Shown in pieces: positions 1 through 8,330 of a stretch of DNA of 64,000 bases. Source of the stretch: Oxalobacteraceae bacterium AB_14. GTDB taxonomy: Bacteria; Pseudomonadota; Gammaproteobacteria; Burkholderiales; Burkholderiaceae_D. The translations under genes and the position numbers were made by a program. The notes under the pieces are model-generated. The model was not told the origin of the DNA and did no database searches. It worked only from the letters and a program-made list of their open reading frames with translations. Position 1 is the stretch's first letter; the number at the start of each line of letters is the position of its first letter. The stretch lies in contig KB906724.1 of assembly GCA_000381565.1 (NCBI GenBank), forward strand, positions 2,110,801-2,174,800, in the 5' to 3' direction.

Positions 1-1
1 G

Positions 2-256
2 CCGGCCGGCCCGATGGCCGCGCTGGTGATCGCCGGCGAACTGGGCGCCTCGCTGATGATCTTGTGCGGCTACTACCGCTGGCTGGGCGCCGGCTACCTG
101 GCCGCGTTCACGCTGATGGCCACCTTCGTCGCCAACCGCTACTGGGAAATCGCCGGGCCGGAACGCTTCATGGCGGCCAACGGTTTCTATGAACACCTGG
201 GCCTGGCCGGCGCCTTTCTGCTGGTGGCATGGCACGACATTCAAAAGGAGACCTGA
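2..256 (+). CDS. DoxX family membrane protein, C-terminal part (5' end outside the window)
   Basis: The reading frame is open from the left edge, so only the last 84 or so residues are visible and the true start lies upstream. The visible part has hydrophobic helices (around ALVIAGELGASLMILCG and GYLAAFTLMATFVA) and the segment NRYWEIAG followed by a last helix ending in HDIQKET, a layout typical of DoxX/DoxD-like integral membrane proteins. DoxX proteins are inner-membrane proteins of poorly defined role, sometimes linked to redox stress. Its TGA stop overlaps the ATG of the next gene by one base, so the two are probably co-translated. Family call is by recognition of the C-terminal pattern only. 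Confidence 0.7.
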   Translation, partial: PAGPMAALVIAGELGASLMILCGYYRWLGAGYLAAFTLMATFVANRYWEIAGPERFMAANGFYEHLGLAGAFLLVAWHDIQKET

Positions 257-912
257 TGGAGCGTGGCGAGACCAAACAAAGCATGGCGCTGGGCTTCCTG
301 GCCGGCTATGTCGACACGCTGGGCTTCGTCGGCCTGTTCGGCCTGTTCACCGCCCACGTCACCGGCAACTTCGTGCTGATCGGCAGGGCCATGGCGCGGC
401 CGTCGCCGGACATCTTGCTCAAGCTGTTGGTGTTTCCGGTGTTTGTGCTGTTCGTTGCGCTGGCGCGCTTGCTGATACTGCATTGGCAGCGCACCGGCGG
501 CCGCCAGTTGCGCAACAGCTTTTTGCTGCAAGCCTTGCTGATGGCGGGCAGCGCCGCCAGTGCCTGGGTGGGCGCGCCCATGGAGGCGCCCAATGCGCCG
601 CTGACTTTGTTGACCGGCATGCTGTGCGCTGGCGCGATGGCGGTGCAGAACGCCTACGGCAAACTGCTGCTGGGGAAGGTGGCCGCCACCACCGTCATGA
701 CCGGCAACGTGACCCAACTGGTGATCGACCTGGTGGACACGCTGCGCGGCGACGCCGACGCGCACGGGCGCCTGAAGAAGCTGGCCTGGCCGGTGCTGGC
801 GTTCGCCGTGGGTTGCATCAGCGGTGCGCTGGCGTTCATGCAGGCCGGCTTCAACGGCCTGCTGCTGCCGTGCGTGCTGCTGGTCTGGCTGGCCGGCGCG
901 GCCAGCGACTAG
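256..912 (+). CDS. DUF1275 (YoaK-like) integral membrane protein
   Basis: This 218-residue protein begins MERGETKQSMALGFLAGYVD and carries the DUF1275 hallmark near the N terminus: a GYVDTLGFVGLFGLFTAHVTGN-like stretch, followed by about six hydrophobic helices and a second conserved TVMTGNVTQL segment near residue 150. DUF1275 proteins are inner-membrane proteins of unknown transport or signalling role. I chose the ATG at 256 rather than an upstream in-frame ATG at 229 because AAGGAG lies at 245-250 and because the start overlaps the stop of the DoxX-like gene (TGATG). The gene ends just before a convergent response-regulator gene. Confidence 0.8.
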   Translation: MERGETKQSMALGFLAGYVDTLGFVGLFGLFTAHVTGNFVLIGRAMARPSPDILLKLLVFPVFVLFVALARLLILHWQRTGGRQLRNSFLLQALLMAGSAASAWVGAPMEAPNAPLTLLTGMLCAGAMAVQNAYGKLLLGKVAATTVMTGNVTQLVIDLVDTLRGDADAHGRLKKLAWPVLAFAVGCISGALAFMQAGFNGLLLPCVLLVWLAGAASD

Positions 913-916
913 TGGA

Positions 917-1555
917 CTAGATCGACATGATGCCGCGCTTGAGGGCGATCGTCACCGCATGGGTGCGATCGTTCGCGGCCAGCTTGGACAGCACATTCTT
1001 CATGTGCGCCTTCACCGTCTCTTCCGATATCGACAGCTGTTCGGCGATGCGCCGGTTGGACTGGCCATTGGCTGCATGGCTCAACACCTCCGTCTCACGC
1101 GCGCTGAGCGGGCCCTGGCCCATGTGCTGGGCCAGTTCCATCGCGATCTCCGGCGGGATGCGGCGCTGCCCCAGGTGCACGCCGCGTATCGTATCGAGCA
1201 ATTCCTTGCGCAAGGTACTCTTCAACAAAAAGCCCGCGGCGCCGGCCTGCACGGCGCGCAGGATCTGCACGTCGCCCTTGTAGGTGGTCAGCATGACGAC
1301 GCGCGCGCCGGGATGGGCGCGCCGTATCGCCTGCAGCGCGCTGACGCCGCACATCTCCGGCATGACGATGTCCATGATGGTGACATCGGGCCGCAGCGCC
1401 TCGTGCTGCTCGACGGCCTCGCGGCCGTTGCTGGCCTCACCGGCCAGGCGCATGTCGTCCTGGCTGGCGATGGCTTCGCCCAAGCCCGTGCGCAGCAAGG
1501 GATGGTCATCAACCACCAGCACGCTGATGGGGCGAGGGATGTCACGCTTTTCCAT
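917..1555 (-). CDS. NarL/FixJ-type response regulator (REC + LuxR HTH), orphan
   Basis: The 212-residue product has an N-terminal receiver domain (VLVVDDHPLLRTGL acidic pair; phospho-acceptor Asp in TIMDIVMPEM near residue 61; Lys in FLLKSTL near residue 112) and a C-terminal LuxR-type helix-turn-helix (LSARETEVLSHAANG, then IAEQLSISEETVKAHMKNVLSKL). Such proteins bind DNA as dimers after phosphorylation by a sensor kinase. No histidine kinase lies next to it, so its partner is elsewhere or outside the left edge. It is convergent with the DUF1275 gene and lies downstream of the metallo-hydrolase gene on the same strand with an 11-bp gap, so read-through from that gene is possible. Confidence 0.9.
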   Translation of the reverse strand: MEKRDIPRPISVLVVDDHPLLRTGLGEAIASQDDMRLAGEASNGREAVEQHEALRPDVTIMDIVMPEMCGVSALQAIRRAHPGARVVMLTTYKGDVQILRAVQAGAAGFLLKSTLRKELLDTIRGVHLGQRRIPPEIAMELAQHMGQGPLSARETEVLSHAANGQSNRRIAEQLSISEETVKAHMKNVLSKLAANDRTHAVTIALKRGIMSI

Positions 1556-1565
1556 GTCGGCCAGT

Positions 1566-2519
1566 TTAACGCAGCTGGGTGTAATTTGCCGGCACCCACT
1601 GGTAAGCCTTGCCGGCGCTGCGCAAGTGGCCCAGGCCGGGGAAGGGCAGGTGGGCCGCGCCTATCAGTTCGCTGTCCTTGGCGGCCGCCGTGAAGACTTG
1701 CCTGCGGGCCTGCGCGGCGGTCTTCGGATCGGTGTCGAAGCCGATGGTCACTTCCGGGTGGTCGAACTGGACGGCGCCGGCGTGGATCAGGTCACCCACC
1801 ACCAGCAGCTTCTTGCCTTTGCTCTCCACCATGTAGCTGATGTGGCCCGGCGTGTGGCCGTAGCTGGCGACGGCGCGGATGCCCGGCGTGATCTCGCCGG
1901 CGCCATCGAACGGTTGCAGGTGCCCGTTGGCCACGTAGGGCGCCAGCGACGTCATCGCGCCCTGGAAGAATCCCTTGCTGTCGACCGGCGCCTTGTCCAT
2001 ATTGGCCTGGCTGAGCCAGAAGTCGGTGTCGTGCCTGTCCGCGCGGATGGTGGCGTTGGGGAAGGCCGCCTGGCCGTCGGCCGCAAGGCCGCCCACATGG
2101 TCCGGGTGCAGGTGGGTGATCAGCACTTCGTCAACCTGTTCCGGCTGGTAGCCCGAGGCTTTCAGATTGGCCAGCAGCTTGCCCAGCGTCGGGCCGAACA
2201 GCTTGCCGGCGCCGGTGTCGATCAGCACCAGCTTGGCGCCGGTGTTGACCAGATAGCCGGTGACCGAGGTCTCCACCGGCTTGCTCAGGAAGGCGCGGGC
2301 CAGTGCCTGGTCGGTCTTGGCCGCCGGCTGATGCAGCAGCTTGTCCATCGGCAGGTCGACGGTGCCGTCGCTGAGCGCGGTCACTTCAAAATCGCCCAGC
2401 ATGATGCGGAAGAAGCCGGGCGCGTTGCTGCCTGCCAGCGGCGCGGCGGCCATGGCGGGCGCGCTGAAGGTGATGGCCAGGGCTGCGGCAAGCGGGCTGA
2501 GTTTGCGGAACAGTTGCAT
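1566..2519 (-). CDS. Exported MBL-fold metallo-hydrolase
   Basis: A 317-residue protein with a Sec signal peptide (MQLFRKLSPLAAALAITFSA..MAAAP) and the metallo-beta-lactamase fold metal motif THLHPDHVGG (HxHxDH), then D and H ligands in AVASYGHTPGHIS and VVGDLIHAG. This is the general hydrolase branch that includes lactonases such as quorum-quenching AHL lactonases as well as unrelated esterases, so the substrate cannot be named. The frame stays open far upstream to 3833, but that extension is antisense to the lysR gene and is not coding. I place the start at 2519 because AGGA sits 8 bases upstream; an in-frame ATG at 2531 has no ribosome site. It is divergent from a LysR regulator. Confidence 0.85.
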   Translation of the reverse strand: MQLFRKLSPLAAALAITFSAPAMAAAPLAGSNAPGFFRIMLGDFEVTALSDGTVDLPMDKLLHQPAAKTDQALARAFLSKPVETSVTGYLVNTGAKLVLIDTGAGKLFGPTLGKLLANLKASGYQPEQVDEVLITHLHPDHVGGLAADGQAAFPNATIRADRHDTDFWLSQANMDKAPVDSKGFFQGAMTSLAPYVANGHLQPFDGAGEITPGIRAVASYGHTPGHISYMVESKGKKLLVVGDLIHAGAVQFDHPEVTIGFDTDPKTAAQARRQVFTAAAKDSELIGAAHLPFPGLGHLRSAGKAYQWVPANYTQLR

Positions 2520-2590
2520 AAAGATCCTCATTAATGAATTTACTAAACATAGTATGCATCTTTGCAAAAAATGGCACAATACACAATAAT

Positions 2591-2605
2591 GCAAATGATA
2601 TTTGC
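2591..2605. promoter_or_regulatory. Candidate LysR operator: perfect 6-3-6 inverted repeat
   Basis: GCAAAT-GAT-ATTTGC lies in the 111-bp AT-rich intergenic region between the divergent metallo-hydrolase and lysR genes, 25 bp before the lysR start. Nearby TTGCAA-containing motifs (around 2562-2568 and 2609-2616) could be accessory half sites. LysR regulators usually bind such dyads in the divergent promoter that they share with their target. The dyad is seen in the sequence; its function is inferred. Confidence 0.5.
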
Positions 2606-2630
2606 GCCAATTGCAAAGAGAGGAAGTGGA

Positions 2631-3602
2631 ATGATCGATTGCCTGCAATGCCTGCTGGCTGTGGTGGAGCACGGCAGCTTGTCGCGTGCGGCGGCGGAGC
2701 TGAAGATGGCGGTGTCCTCGGTATCGCGCAAGCTGGACGCGCTGGAGGCCGAAGTGGGTTCGCGCCTGCTGTTGCGCGGTTCGCGGCAAATGCTGTTGAC
2801 CGACGCCGGCGAACGCTTCCTGCCGCGCGCGCGCAACATCCTGGCCGAACTGGCCGAAGGCAAGGCCGCCGTGCAGGAGCTCGACAGCGAACCGCGCGGC
2901 GTATTGACGGTGACCGCGCCTGCCGCCTTCGGCCGCCTGCACGTGGCGCCGGCCATCGCCGAGTTCTTGCGGCACTGTCCGCTGCTGGAGGTGGAGCTGC
3001 ACGTCAGCGACGATATCGTCGACCTGTCCGCGCGCCGGGTCGATGTGGCGGTGCGCGCCGGCGTGCTGCCCGACAGCGACCTGGTGGCAACGCGGCTGGC
3101 GATCCAGAACCGCGTGGTCAGCGCCAGCCCGGCCTATCTGGAGCGCCATGGCTGGCCGCAAACGCCGCTGGACCTGCTCGACCACCAATGCCTGACCGTG
3201 ACCGGGCGTTCGGCGCCGCGCGGCTGGTGGCGCTTCGACGGCGTCAACCAGAACCAGCCGCTGGCCGTCAAGGGCAAGCTGCGCTGCGACGACACCGATT
3301 CGCTGCTGCACGCGGCCATCGGTGGTGCCGGGCTGGTGCACCTGGCGAACTGGCTGGTGAGCGACGCCATCGTCGCCGGCCAGCTGGTGCCGGTGTTCCC
3401 GATGGCGCCGGTGGTGCGCGGCGCCGCATCGGGCAGGCGCGACCCGTACGAGTCCGCAGTACACGCCGTGCACATGCCGGGCCGTTCCAACCAGGCCAAG
3501 GCCCAGCTGCTGATACGTCATCTGAAGGAGTATTTCGGCGATCCGCCGTATTGGGATCTTGCGATGGAAGCTGCCGGGGCGGGCGAACGCCGCGCCCCGT
3601 GA
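2631..3602 (+). CDS. LysR family transcriptional regulator, divergent to MBL hydrolase
   Basis: The 323-residue product has an N-terminal winged helix-turn-helix (LLAVVEHGSLSRAAAELKMAVSSVSRKLDALE, residues 6-40) followed by a LysR substrate-binding domain (from about residue 90, RGVLTVTAPAAFGRLHVAPAIAEF). It resembles the branch of LysR proteins with a PAAFGRLHVAP motif that usually control a neighbouring divergent enzyme gene. I chose ATG 2631, preceded by GAGGAAG, over an upstream ATG at 2562 that would add 23 residues not typical of the family. By position its probable target is the exported metallo-hydrolase at 1566-2519, probably induced by the substrate of that enzyme. Confidence 0.9.
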   Translation: MIDCLQCLLAVVEHGSLSRAAAELKMAVSSVSRKLDALEAEVGSRLLLRGSRQMLLTDAGERFLPRARNILAELAEGKAAVQELDSEPRGVLTVTAPAAFGRLHVAPAIAEFLRHCPLLEVELHVSDDIVDLSARRVDVAVRAGVLPDSDLVATRLAIQNRVVSASPAYLERHGWPQTPLDLLDHQCLTVTGRSAPRGWWRFDGVNQNQPLAVKGKLRCDDTDSLLHAAIGGAGLVHLANWLVSDAIVAGQLVPVFPMAPVVRGAASGRRDPYESAVHAVHMPGRSNQAKAQLLIRHLKEYFGDPPYWDLAMEAAGAGERRAP

Positions 3603-3621
3603 GGTGGAAGGTGAACCGAGA

Positions 3622-4542
3622 TTAATCCCAGTCGCCGCCACCGCCGCCGCTGTCGCCGCCACCGCTGCCGGAATCATCCCAGCCGCCGCTGACGCCGAAG
3701 TCGTTGCCGCCCATGTCATCGCGGCGCAGCAGTTCGTCGCGGGACGGATCGTCATACACGATGTCGTTGCGCGGCTGGCCGCTGTTGCCCGAATCGTGGT
3801 TGCCGCCGGTGAACTGGCGCGCCAGTGCTTCACCCGCGACGATACCCGCGCCTACCGCGGCGCCGGTCGCCAGGCCGCCCATGATGCGCGAGCCCATGCC
3901 GCTACCTTGTTGCGGCTGGCCGTAGCCCGGCTGCGGATACCCCTGCTGCGGATAAGCGCCTGGCGCGTAACCGGGCGCCGGCGCGCCGCCGGGGTTGAAG
4001 CCGGCCGGGTTGTTGTAGCCGTCGTTCTGCTGCGCGTTACGGCGCGACATGAAGCGTGTCGCCAGCCAGATAAAGCCGATCAGGCCGCCACCCAGGATCA
4101 GGATGGTGCCCCAGGGGATGCCATTGCTCTGCGGTGCGCCGTAGTTGCCGTTGCTGTAGCCGGCGTTGCTGTGGGCCGGCCGCTGCTGCGAATAATTGGC
4201 TTTCGGTTTCTGGCCGTCGGCCAGCAGCGTGCGCAGCTTGGCCAGCGCGCCTGGATTCACCTTCGGCAAGCCGGGCGACAGCCGTTCGGCCGTCGCCAGC
4301 TCGCCCTGTGCGGCGGCGAACTGGCCTTGCTTGGCCAGCAGCTCGGCCTCCACGAAGTGCGCGGTGGCGCTGTTCGGGTGGGCTTTCAGGACCTGGTCCA
4401 TCATCGCCTGGGCGTCGGTGTACTTGCCTGCTTCGGCGGCTACATAAACATCGTGTATCGTGGGTTCGGCCGCAAACGCCGGCATCGCCAGCGCCAAAGC
4501 GCCGGCCAGCAGGGTCATGCGTGCGAAAGATTTTGCCGTCAT
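3622..4542 (-). CDS. TPR-repeat membrane protein with Gly/Gln-rich and Gly/Asp-rich tail
   Basis: The 306-residue product has a signal peptide (MTAKSFARMTLLAGALALAMPAFAA), two TPR-like helical pairs (DVYVAAEAGKYTDAQAMMDQVL and AHFVEAELLAKQGQFAAAQGEL, residues 28-95), a Gln/Asn-rich linker, one transmembrane helix (TILILGGGLIGFIWLATRF, about 147-165), a PGYAPGAYPQQGYPQPGYG-like repeat, a small Gly/Ala-rich hydrophobic patch (GLATGAAVGAGIVAGEALARQF) and a tail of Gly, Asp and Ser ending GGGGGDWD. That suggests an inner-membrane protein with a periplasmic TPR domain and a flexible tail. AAGGAG lies 8 bases before the start. The role is unknown; it could act in envelope assembly or protein contacts. 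Confidence 0.75.
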   Translation of the reverse strand: MTAKSFARMTLLAGALALAMPAFAAEPTIHDVYVAAEAGKYTDAQAMMDQVLKAHPNSATAHFVEAELLAKQGQFAAAQGELATAERLSPGLPKVNPGALAKLRTLLADGQKPKANYSQQRPAHSNAGYSNGNYGAPQSNGIPWGTILILGGGLIGFIWLATRFMSRRNAQQNDGYNNPAGFNPGGAPAPGYAPGAYPQQGYPQPGYGQPQQGSGMGSRIMGGLATGAAVGAGIVAGEALARQFTGGNHDSGNSGQPRNDIVYDDPSRDELLRRDDMGGNDFGVSGGWDDSGSGGGDSGGGGGDWD

Positions 4543-4583
4543 GTCAGATCTCCTTGTAGGAACAGGCTGAATATAGTGGCAGT

Positions 4584-5855
4584 TTACGCCATTTTCAAGC
4601 CCTGCGCGGTACGTTGGCTAACGGATGGCGTGGACGCACCCACTGCGGCCAGCACCGTGTCGGCGATCAGGTCGGCCGTGGCGGCCGACAGGGTCCAGCC
4701 CAGGTGGCCGTGGCCGGTGTTGTAGAACACGGTGGGCGCCTTGCCCCGGCCCACGCGCGGCATCAGGTTCGGCATCATCGGACGCAGGCCGGCCCATGGC
4801 GTGACGTCGCGCGTGCTGATGCCGGGGAAGCATTGTTGCACCCAATTGTGCAGCGGTGCGATGCGATCGGCGCGGATGTCGCGGTTGTAGCCGTTGAACT
4901 CCGCCGTGCCGGCCACGCGCAGGCGGTCCGCGCCCAGGCGGCTGGCGACCAGTTTGGTGGCGTCGTCCACCAGGCTGACGTTGGGCGCGGCGGTCTGGCT
5001 GGCGGCGTCGTGCAGGTGCACGGTGATCGAGTAGCCCTTGACCGGATAGACGTTGACGCGGTCGCCCAGCATGGCCGCCAGTTCGCGGCTGGCGGTGCCG
5101 GCGCAGACCACCAGCGCATCGTAGCGCCGGTTGTCGTCGGCGCCGTCCTGGGTGGTGGTGATGAAGGCGCCTTTGGCGTCGGCGCGGACCTTGCTCACGT
5201 GCTGCTCGAAGCGCAGCTCCACGCCCAGCCGCTGCGCCGCCTGCGCCAGGCCGGTTGTGAATTTGTGGATGTCGCCGGAGCTGTCGCTTTCGGTGTAGTG
5301 GCCGCCGTAGAACTGGCCGGTCAGCGTCGGTTCGAGGGCGCGCATCTCTTCAGGCGTGACGGCGCGCCGTGGCAGGCCGCCTTGCGCCAGCAGCCTGGAT
5401 ACCTCGGCCGCATGCTCGAAATCGGCGCGGTCGCGATGGATGTGCAGGATGCCCGCGCGCTTGTGGTTGAAGTCTATGCCCTCCTGCGCGGCCCAACTGA
5501 ACAGATGCTGGCGCGCGGCCACGGCCAGCCTGGTGGTGGCGATGGTGTTGTCGCGGTAGTGGGGCAGGGCGGCGATGAACTCGGCGAACCAGGACAGCTT
5601 GTGCCAGCTGGGTTTCGGACTGACCAGCAGCGGCGCATCGTTCTTCAGCATCCACTTCAGGCCTTTGACGATGGTGCCGCGGTGGTTCCAGGCTTCGGCG
5701 TTGGAGGCGGACAGCTGGCCGCCGTTGGCGAACGAGGTCTCCATCGCGGCGTAGCGATGGCGCTCCAGCAGCGTGACGGCGTAGCCTCGCCTGGCGAGCG
5801 CGTAGGCAGTGGTGACGCCGGTGACGCCGCCGCCGATGATGGCTATGGTTTTCAT
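4584..5855 (-). CDS. dadA: D-amino acid dehydrogenase small subunit (FAD)
   Basis: The 423-residue product starts MKTIAIIGGGVTGVTTAYAL, the GxGxxG FAD-binding Rossmann motif, and continues with the DadA pattern YAVTLLERHRYAAMETSFANGGQLSASNAEAW. It ends with the FAD-contact region GLRPMMPNLMPRVG and NTGHGHLGWTLS. DadA oxidises D-amino acids (D-alanine in the best known case) to 2-oxo acids at the inner membrane, passing electrons to the respiratory chain. Length matches the family (about 420-435). No alanine racemase (dadX) is adjacent, so it may serve D-amino acid scavenging rather than L-alanine catabolism. The gene stands alone between the TPR protein and the DUF1566 lipoprotein. Confidence 0.9.
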   Translation of the reverse strand: MKTIAIIGGGVTGVTTAYALARRGYAVTLLERHRYAAMETSFANGGQLSASNAEAWNHRGTIVKGLKWMLKNDAPLLVSPKPSWHKLSWFAEFIAALPHYRDNTIATTRLAVAARQHLFSWAAQEGIDFNHKRAGILHIHRDRADFEHAAEVSRLLAQGGLPRRAVTPEEMRALEPTLTGQFYGGHYTESDSSGDIHKFTTGLAQAAQRLGVELRFEQHVSKVRADAKGAFITTTQDGADDNRRYDALVVCAGTASRELAAMLGDRVNVYPVKGYSITVHLHDAASQTAAPNVSLVDDATKLVASRLGADRLRVAGTAEFNGYNRDIRADRIAPLHNWVQQCFPGISTRDVTPWAGLRPMMPNLMPRVGRGKAPTVFYNTGHGHLGWTLSAATADLIADTVLAAVGASTPSVSQRTAQGLKMA

Positions 5856-5958
5856 CCGAATGTATTAATCATTTCCCGCGTAGAGGCCAGAGTTTAGCAT
5901 CTTGAAGTGGCGTCAGCTCTGGAAGCGGACTAGACTAGGAAAAAAGAAGGAGAAAACA

Positions 5959-7566
5959 ATGGGGCGCATCCGTTTGCTGCTTGTTGTGCTTGGCGTCGGC
6001 CTGATCAACGCTTGCGGCGGGGGCGGCGGCGGTTCAGGGGGCTACGCCCAACCCTTTGTTCCTGTGCCGTCGAACACCGCTTCCGGCACCGTCATGTTCA
6101 AGGGCGCGCCGCTGGCCGGCGCCGCTGTGACGGTGTTCCAGACCAATACCAACCGGGTCGTCGCGACCGTCACCACCGACGCCAACGGGAATTACAGCGT
6201 CAGCGGCCTGGAGACTTCCTGCACCATGTCCTGCAAGATCAATTACCAGTTCTCCGCGTCGAAGGCCGGCTACGCGTTCAATCCGTTCATGGCCGCGAAT
6301 GTGTCGGGCGACCGTTCCGGCTATGTGTGGGACCCATCGGGAAAGAGTTGGTACGTCGATACCGGCGCGGCCGTTACGCGGTCTGAATACAACGGTTCGT
6401 TTTCGAATCCCAATGGCGGTTCCGGCATCATGTTCAACGTCGTCAATTTGAACTCGACAATTAACAACTCCATCACCGGCGCCAACTTCAATGCCTACGA
6501 CGGCAGCAATCCGCCGGCGAATGTCGCATCGACCGGGCAAACGAGCAGCTACATTGCCGGCGACGACGGGGCGCTGAAAAAAGGCGTGGCCTGGCCGGGC
6601 AGGCGCTACACCGATAATCAAGACGGCACGGTCAGCGACAACTTGACCGGCCTGGTCTGGTTGAAAAACGCCGGTTGCTTAAGTCCGGCGCTGTGGGTGA
6701 ACGCGCTGGCAGAGGCCAACCAGTTGGCGAGCGGAGCGTGCGGATTGACGGACGGTTCCAAGGCCGGCGATTGGCGCTTGCCCAACCTGGTGGAGCTCGA
6801 AAGCCTGGTCGACGTCTCCGCCAGCAATCCGGCGCTCACGGCCGGCAACCCGTTCACGTCCGTATCGACCGGCATCTATTGGACCTCGACCAGCTACTAC
6901 GGCGGCCAGGCGGGTTCGTCGAACGCATGGGCGATCCGCATGCTGGACGGGCGCCACATCAACGACACCGCCAGCTCGAATCTCAACATCAAGGCGACTT
7001 CGACGAACGCGGTGTGGGCAGTCAAGGGCACGAGCACCGGGGCGGCCAGGCTGCAGGCGACGGGGTTCTACGTTCCCTACGCCGGCGGTGACGACGGCTC
7101 GCTGGAGAAGGGCGCGCCTCTACCGGCGCCACGCATGCGCGATAACGGCAACGGCACGGTAACGGACACGGCCACCGGACTGGTCTGGCTGAAGAAAGCC
7201 GATTGCATCCAGCAAAACTGGACGGCAGCGCTCGGCACCATCAGGACGCTTGCCAGCGGCCAGTGCGGCCTGACGGATGGTTCCGTCGCGGGCGCGTGGA
7301 GAATGCCGAACCGGAAGGAAATGCAGAGCCTGGCCGATCGCGCGCAGGGCAATATGGCGGACTATTTCAACGAGTCGTTCAACAGCTCTGCGGCGGGCAT
7401 TGCTTCCCAGCCCGCCAGCTTTGCCAACTTTGCGACGTTTCAGTACTATTGGACCTCGTCCACCAATGCTGCCAGCCCCGGCGATGCGTGGAGCGTGTTC
7501 AGCTGCGATTTTGGTGTCTACAACATCCCCAAGGGGAATGCCGGTTATGCGCTGGCGGTTCGTTAG
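5959..7566 (+). CDS. Lipoprotein with a CarboxypepD_reg-like domain and two DUF1566 domains
   Basis: The 535-residue product starts with a lipoprotein signal (LLLVVLGVGLINAC, lipid-attachment Cys19) and a Gly-rich spacer. Residues about 35-85 look like a carboxypeptidase regulatory/Ig-like domain (SGTVMFKGAPLAGAAVTV..TTDANGNYSVSGL). Two repeated DUF1566 domains follow, each with the signature RDNGNGTVTDTATGLVWLKK or its variant, CGLTDGS.AG.WR(L/M)PN..E and a terminal YWTS element. DUF1566 is a beta-rich fold found in surface proteins, related to C-type-lectin or formylglycine-type folds; function is unknown. I chose ATG 5959 (AAGGAG upstream) instead of the TTG at 5902. Probably exposed at the outer membrane. 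Confidence 0.8.
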   Translation: MGRIRLLLVVLGVGLINACGGGGGGSGGYAQPFVPVPSNTASGTVMFKGAPLAGAAVTVFQTNTNRVVATVTTDANGNYSVSGLETSCTMSCKINYQFSASKAGYAFNPFMAANVSGDRSGYVWDPSGKSWYVDTGAAVTRSEYNGSFSNPNGGSGIMFNVVNLNSTINNSITGANFNAYDGSNPPANVASTGQTSSYIAGDDGALKKGVAWPGRRYTDNQDGTVSDNLTGLVWLKNAGCLSPALWVNALAEANQLASGACGLTDGSKAGDWRLPNLVELESLVDVSASNPALTAGNPFTSVSTGIYWTSTSYYGGQAGSSNAWAIRMLDGRHINDTASSNLNIKATSTNAVWAVKGTSTGAARLQATGFYVPYAGGDDGSLEKGAPLPAPRMRDNGNGTVTDTATGLVWLKKADCIQQNWTAALGTIRTLASGQCGLTDGSVAGAWRMPNRKEMQSLADRAQGNMADYFNESFNSSAAGIASQPASFANFATFQYYWTSSTNAASPGDAWSVFSCDFGVYNIPKGNAGYALAVR

Positions 7567-8156
7567 TCGTCCAGCCCTTTGCCCTTGAGGATAGAGGGGA
7601 TGCACTTGTTCACTCTCGACTCGCGGGTCTTGGCTTGCTTGGCGGATGAGAAGTGGAGCAGGTAGCCGCGCTGCCGGCCGGGCGTCAGGGCGGCGAAGGC
7701 TTCTTGCAGTTCGGGCGATTCTTCCAGCCGGTTCAGGAATTCTTCCGGCATGGCGAATTCGGCGGTCTTCTTGAATTCCACTTGCGCGCCGGACTGTTCG
7801 ACCTTGATGGCGTCGCGGATGTAGGCCTTCAAGGTCGACCCCAGCCTGGCGATTTCCTCGGCGCTGGTGAAGCGGATCTGGCGCCCCGCCTGCACGTTCT
7901 CGGTTTGCTGGATCAGGATGCCTTCGGGGTCTTGCATCAACGCGCCTTTGAAGAACAGCAGCGCGCAGTATTCCTTGAAGCCGTGGATCAGCACGATGTT
8001 CTGGTCGTTGAGCGTGTAGCAGGGATGGCCCCATTTGAATTCCTCGCCCAGATCACAGTCGAGGGCGATGGCGCGCAGCTTCTTGTATGCGTCCTGCCAT
8101 TGGCCGGGCTTGCTGACGTAGGCATCAACCTTGGGATTCAATGTCTTCTCTGTCAT
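7563..8156 (-). CDS. YdeI/OmdA family protein with DUF1801 domain
   Basis: The 197-residue protein has an N-terminal DUF1801 region (VDAYVSKPGQWQDAYKKLRAIALDC..EEFKWGHPCYTLND, then LIHGFKEYCALLFFKGALM) and a C-terminal YdeI/OmpD-associated bacteriocin-protection domain (FAMPEEFLNRLEESPELQEAFAALTPGRQRGYLLHFSSAKQAKTR). This domain pair is common in proteobacteria. The YdeI name stems from protection against certain antimicrobial peptides in Salmonella, but the molecular activity is unsettled. GAGGA precedes the start. Its stop overlaps the stop of the DUF1566 gene on the other strand, so the pair is convergent without a spacer. Confidence 0.85.
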   Translation of the reverse strand: MTEKTLNPKVDAYVSKPGQWQDAYKKLRAIALDCDLGEEFKWGHPCYTLNDQNIVLIHGFKEYCALLFFKGALMQDPEGILIQQTENVQAGRQIRFTSAEEIARLGSTLKAYIRDAIKVEQSGAQVEFKKTAEFAMPEEFLNRLEESPELQEAFAALTPGRQRGYLLHFSSAKQAKTRESRVNKCIPSILKGKGLDD

Positions 8157-8330
8157 AGTGTCCTCGATGGCATCAACAGTGGCAAAAAGAAATTATACCC
8201 GGCTCATCGCCGGGTGCGCGGCCGGGTGCGCAGTCCGTTTACGTGGGAATCTGTGAGTTTTTCATCATGGCAAAATGTTATGCTGCTGCCGGCCAAGATC
8301 CGCCATTCACCAAGAAAATGAAATTCTCAT

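Noticed and set aside
2520..3833. Upstream extension of the metallo-hydrolase frame
   Set aside because: It is antisense to the lysR gene and precedes the signal peptide; the ribosome site supports the start at 2519.
8206..8231. Short direct repeat CCGGGTGCGC in the region before the DUF4844-like gene
   Set aside because: Two copies only, within 20 bp, GC-rich; likely chance or slippage.
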